A DNA stretch of 64,000 bases from Candidatus Kryptonium sp. Lineage in GTDB: Bacteria > Bacteroidota > Ignavibacteria > Kryptoniales > Kryptoniaceae. Of the stretch, positions 62,516 to 64,000 are shown piece after piece. The notes beneath the pieces are model-generated. The model saw only the letters and a program-made list of their open reading frames with translations, did not search any database and was not told the origin of the DNA. The position numbers and the translations under genes are program-made. Position 1 is the first letter of the stretch. Each line of letters starts with the position of its first letter. The stretch is taken from positions 62,001-126,000 of the forward strand of contig JANXBN010000005.1 of assembly GCA_025060635.1 (NCBI GenBank), read 5' to 3'.

Positions 62516-62944
62516 ATGGGGATTGACTTTGGGAGCAAAAGAATTGGAATCTCAATAAGCGATCCTACTTTGACGATTGCGCAGGGATTGTTCGTTTTTG
62601 AAAATAATTCTGATGTTTTTGATAAAATAGAAAAAATTTGCCTTGAATATGGTGTTGGTTTGATTGTTGTTGGTTTCCCTGTAAGTTTAAATGGAAAATA
62701 TTCAAATAAGACAAGGGAAGTTTTGGAATTTATTGACAAGCTTAAGTCAAGGTTGAAAATTGAGGTTATCAAATGGGACGAGAGATTCACGACGAAAATT
62801 GCGCAAAGGACGAAAATTGAAATGAACATGAAAAAAAGCAAAAGACGCGAGAAAAAAGTTGATGACCTTATCGCTTCAACATTAATTTTGCAAGGTTATT
62901 TGGATTTCTTGAAAAACAAAGAGAAGATGCTTGAAAAGGGATGA
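62516..62944 (+). CDS. ruvX: Holliday junction resolvase-like RuvX (YqgF)
   Basis: A 142-residue RNase H-fold protein of the YqgF family, essential in many bacteria and linked to rRNA processing and Holliday junction cleavage. The first active-site Asp is in MGIDFGSKRIGISISDP; others are IVVGFPVSLNGKYSNKTREV, KWDERFTTKIAQ and the final VDDLIASTLILQGYLD. The ATG at 62516 gives the usual length and has GGGAG just upstream; a GTG at 62471 inside rel would add 15 residues. It overlaps mtgA by four bases. Confidence 0.94.
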   Translation: MGIDFGSKRIGISISDPTLTIAQGLFVFENNSDVFDKIEKICLEYGVGLIVVGFPVSLNGKYSNKTREVLEFIDKLKSRLKIEVIKWDERFTTKIAQRTKIEMNMKKSKRREKKVDDLIASTLILQGYLDFLKNKEKMLEKG

Positions 62945-63669
62945 AGATCAAGCTGCTAATTGTTGGTGTGGTTTTGTTTTTCTTTGGCTATTTGATTTAC
63001 GAATTTGTCAGAATTGATAGAGAGATTGATATGTTGAGATACAAGAACCCGAAGATGACGGCGCTTATGAAACAACGAATGGACGAGGCGAAGAGAAAAA
63101 ATAAAGCGTATAAAATAAATCAAATTTGGATACCTATCTCAAAAGTTTCCCCTTACTTAATTGAAGCTGTGATCGTTTCGGAAGATGCAAGTTTCTTTGA
63201 TCATCAAGGAATTGATTGGTATGAAGTGAAAGAGTCAATCAAGAAGAACTTTCAGCAGGGAAGGATCGCAAGGGGCGCAAGCACAATTACAATGCAGGTC
63301 GCAAAAAATTTGTTTCTTTCAACATCAAGGAATCCATTTAGAAAATTAACCGAAGTGGTGATTGCGTTAAGAATGGAGCAAAAGTTATCCAAGCGAAGAA
63401 TTCTTGAAATTTATCTTAACATCATTGAACTTGGCAATGGAATTTTCGGAGTTGAATATGCTTCAAGAGTGTATTTTGGCAAATCCGCATCCGACTTAAC
63501 TATGGAAGAATCTGCGCGCCTTGCTTCAATAATTCCAAGCCCACTGAAGTATACTCCAAACTCAAACAAGAAATTCGTCAATTGGCGGACGAAATTAATT
63601 TTAAATAGAATGCTTGCAAGGGCAAAAATAAGAGAAGGAGCAACCAATGAATCTGGAACAATTGAATAA
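62941..63669 (+). CDS. mtgA: Monofunctional peptidoglycan transglycosylase
   Basis: A 242-residue membrane-anchored GT51 enzyme that polymerises lipid II into glycan strands. One N-terminal helix (IKLLIVGVVLFFFGYLIYEF) is followed by the GT51 motifs: SEDASFFDHQGIDW with the catalytic Glu, RGASTITMQVAKNLFLS, KRRILEIYLNIIELGNGIFGVEYAS and the second region LASIIPSPLKYTPN. It has no transpeptidase domain, so it is the monofunctional form. It is coupled to ruvX and overlapped by the next gene by 23 bases. Confidence 0.94.
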   Translation: MKIKLLIVGVVLFFFGYLIYEFVRIDREIDMLRYKNPKMTALMKQRMDEAKRKNKAYKINQIWIPISKVSPYLIEAVIVSEDASFFDHQGIDWYEVKESIKKNFQQGRIARGASTITMQVAKNLFLSTSRNPFRKLTEVVIALRMEQKLSKRRILEIYLNIIELGNGIFGVEYASRVYFGKSASDLTMEESARLASIIPSPLKYTPNSNKKFVNWRTKLILNRMLARAKIREGATNESGTIE

Positions 63670-64000
63670 TATCTTGTTTGAAGGCGAGGGATTGACAGTT
63701 GAGTTTAAAAGAAAAGTTTCATCTCCAGAGAAAATTGCAAGGGCAATGATAGCTTTTGCGAACACCCACGGCGGAGTTTTGATCTTTGGGATTGATGATG
63801 ACGGAAGCGTCATTGGAGTTAATAGCGAGAAAGAGGAGATTGATTTGATTTTTACCGCTGCACGGGAACATTGTTATCCACCAATAGAACCGAAAATAGA
63901 GATTTTTGAACTTGAAGGAAAAGATGTAATCGTCGTTACAATTGAAAAAAGCGAGGAAAAACCTCATTATCTTATAAGCTCAAATGGTGATGCTGGGAAA
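63647..64000 (+). CDS. AlbA_2 (Schlafen-like) domain protein, truncated by window end
   Basis: The first 118 codons of a protein with an AlbA_2/AAA_4 (Schlafen-type) fold: LTVEFKRKVSSPEKIARAMIAFANTHGGVLIFGIDDDGSVIG and IEIFELEGKDVIVVTIEKSEEKP. Such domains occur in putative ATP-dependent nucleic-acid or regulatory proteins. The start at ATG 63647 is supported by AAGGAG seven bases upstream, though it overlaps mtgA by 23 bases. Whether a helicase or winged-helix domain follows cannot be seen. Confidence 0.85.
   Translation, partial: MNLEQLNNILFEGEGLTVEFKRKVSSPEKIARAMIAFANTHGGVLIFGIDDDGSVIGVNSEKEEIDLIFTAAREHCYPPIEPKIEIFELEGKDVIVVTIEKSEEKPHYLISSNGDAGK

Overview
The window is a low-GC bacterial chromosome segment of about 64 kb, densely packed with mostly housekeeping genes. 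Several features together point to the Fibrobacterota-Chlorobiota-Bacteroidota group, most like an Ignavibacteria or Candidatus Kryptonia relative: a secreted subtilase ending in a type IX secretion sorting domain (YQNYPNPFN signature), a TonB receptor with a carboxypeptidase-regulatory-like leader, a DUF3098 protein, bacillithiol synthesis (BshA) and lamin-tail-domain secreted proteins. Unlike most Bacteroidota it also encodes a flagellar export apparatus. This placement is inferred from gene content; no rRNA is present to confirm it.

Layout. Positions 1-8.9 kb are mostly minus strand: a secreted lamin-tail protein, a CPBP protease, purD, a glycosyltransferase, an M24 peptidase, guaB, a tiny basic ORF, rpsU, a zinc-ribbon/Tudor-like protein and efp. 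Positions 9-13.1 kb (plus) hold aroC, two bacterial microcompartment shell genes, a YbbR protein and a DUF1028 protein. A tRNA-Leu and the SRP RNA lie in tandem at 13.15-13.36 kb and abut a convergent GH57 gene. Positions 15.6-28 kb (plus) carry tatC, a polyprenyl synthase, an outer-membrane protein, the subtilase, a purine permease, yajC, ribBA, tldD, a GH113-like lipoprotein and greA. dnaK and clpB occupy 29-34 kb.

From 34-43.8 kb the minus strand dominates: a TonB receptor/lipoprotein pair, small membrane proteins, a PpiD-like chaperone, rtcB, and an ECF sigma/anti-sigma pair. After nhaA and tRNA-Ala comes a periplasmic redox cluster (di-haem peroxidase, Tat-type metallophosphoesterase, c-type cytochrome; 45.1-48.1 kb). 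The flagellar operon fliL-M-N-O-P-Q-R-flhB-flhA runs 48.35-55.64 kb. The right end has a HIT protein, a lipoprotein, a second ECF sigma/anti-sigma/Spy-like operon, bshA, rel, ruvX, mtgA and a truncated AlbA_2-type gene.

Most notable signals: (i) sequences matching the sigma-54 promoter consensus in front of both dnaK and the flagellar operon; (ii) an isolated two-gene microcompartment shell locus, one protein carrying a SAP/Rho_N-like tail, with a 74-bp identical tract shared by the two genes; (iii) an anti-sigma factor whose periplasmic C terminus ends in a haem-binding-type CXXCH motif, encoded near the c-type cytochrome cluster; (iv) an EF-P with serine in place of the modified lysine; (v) a spaced inverted repeat bracketing a candidate guaB promoter. 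No CRISPR array, insertion sequence or prophage was seen.
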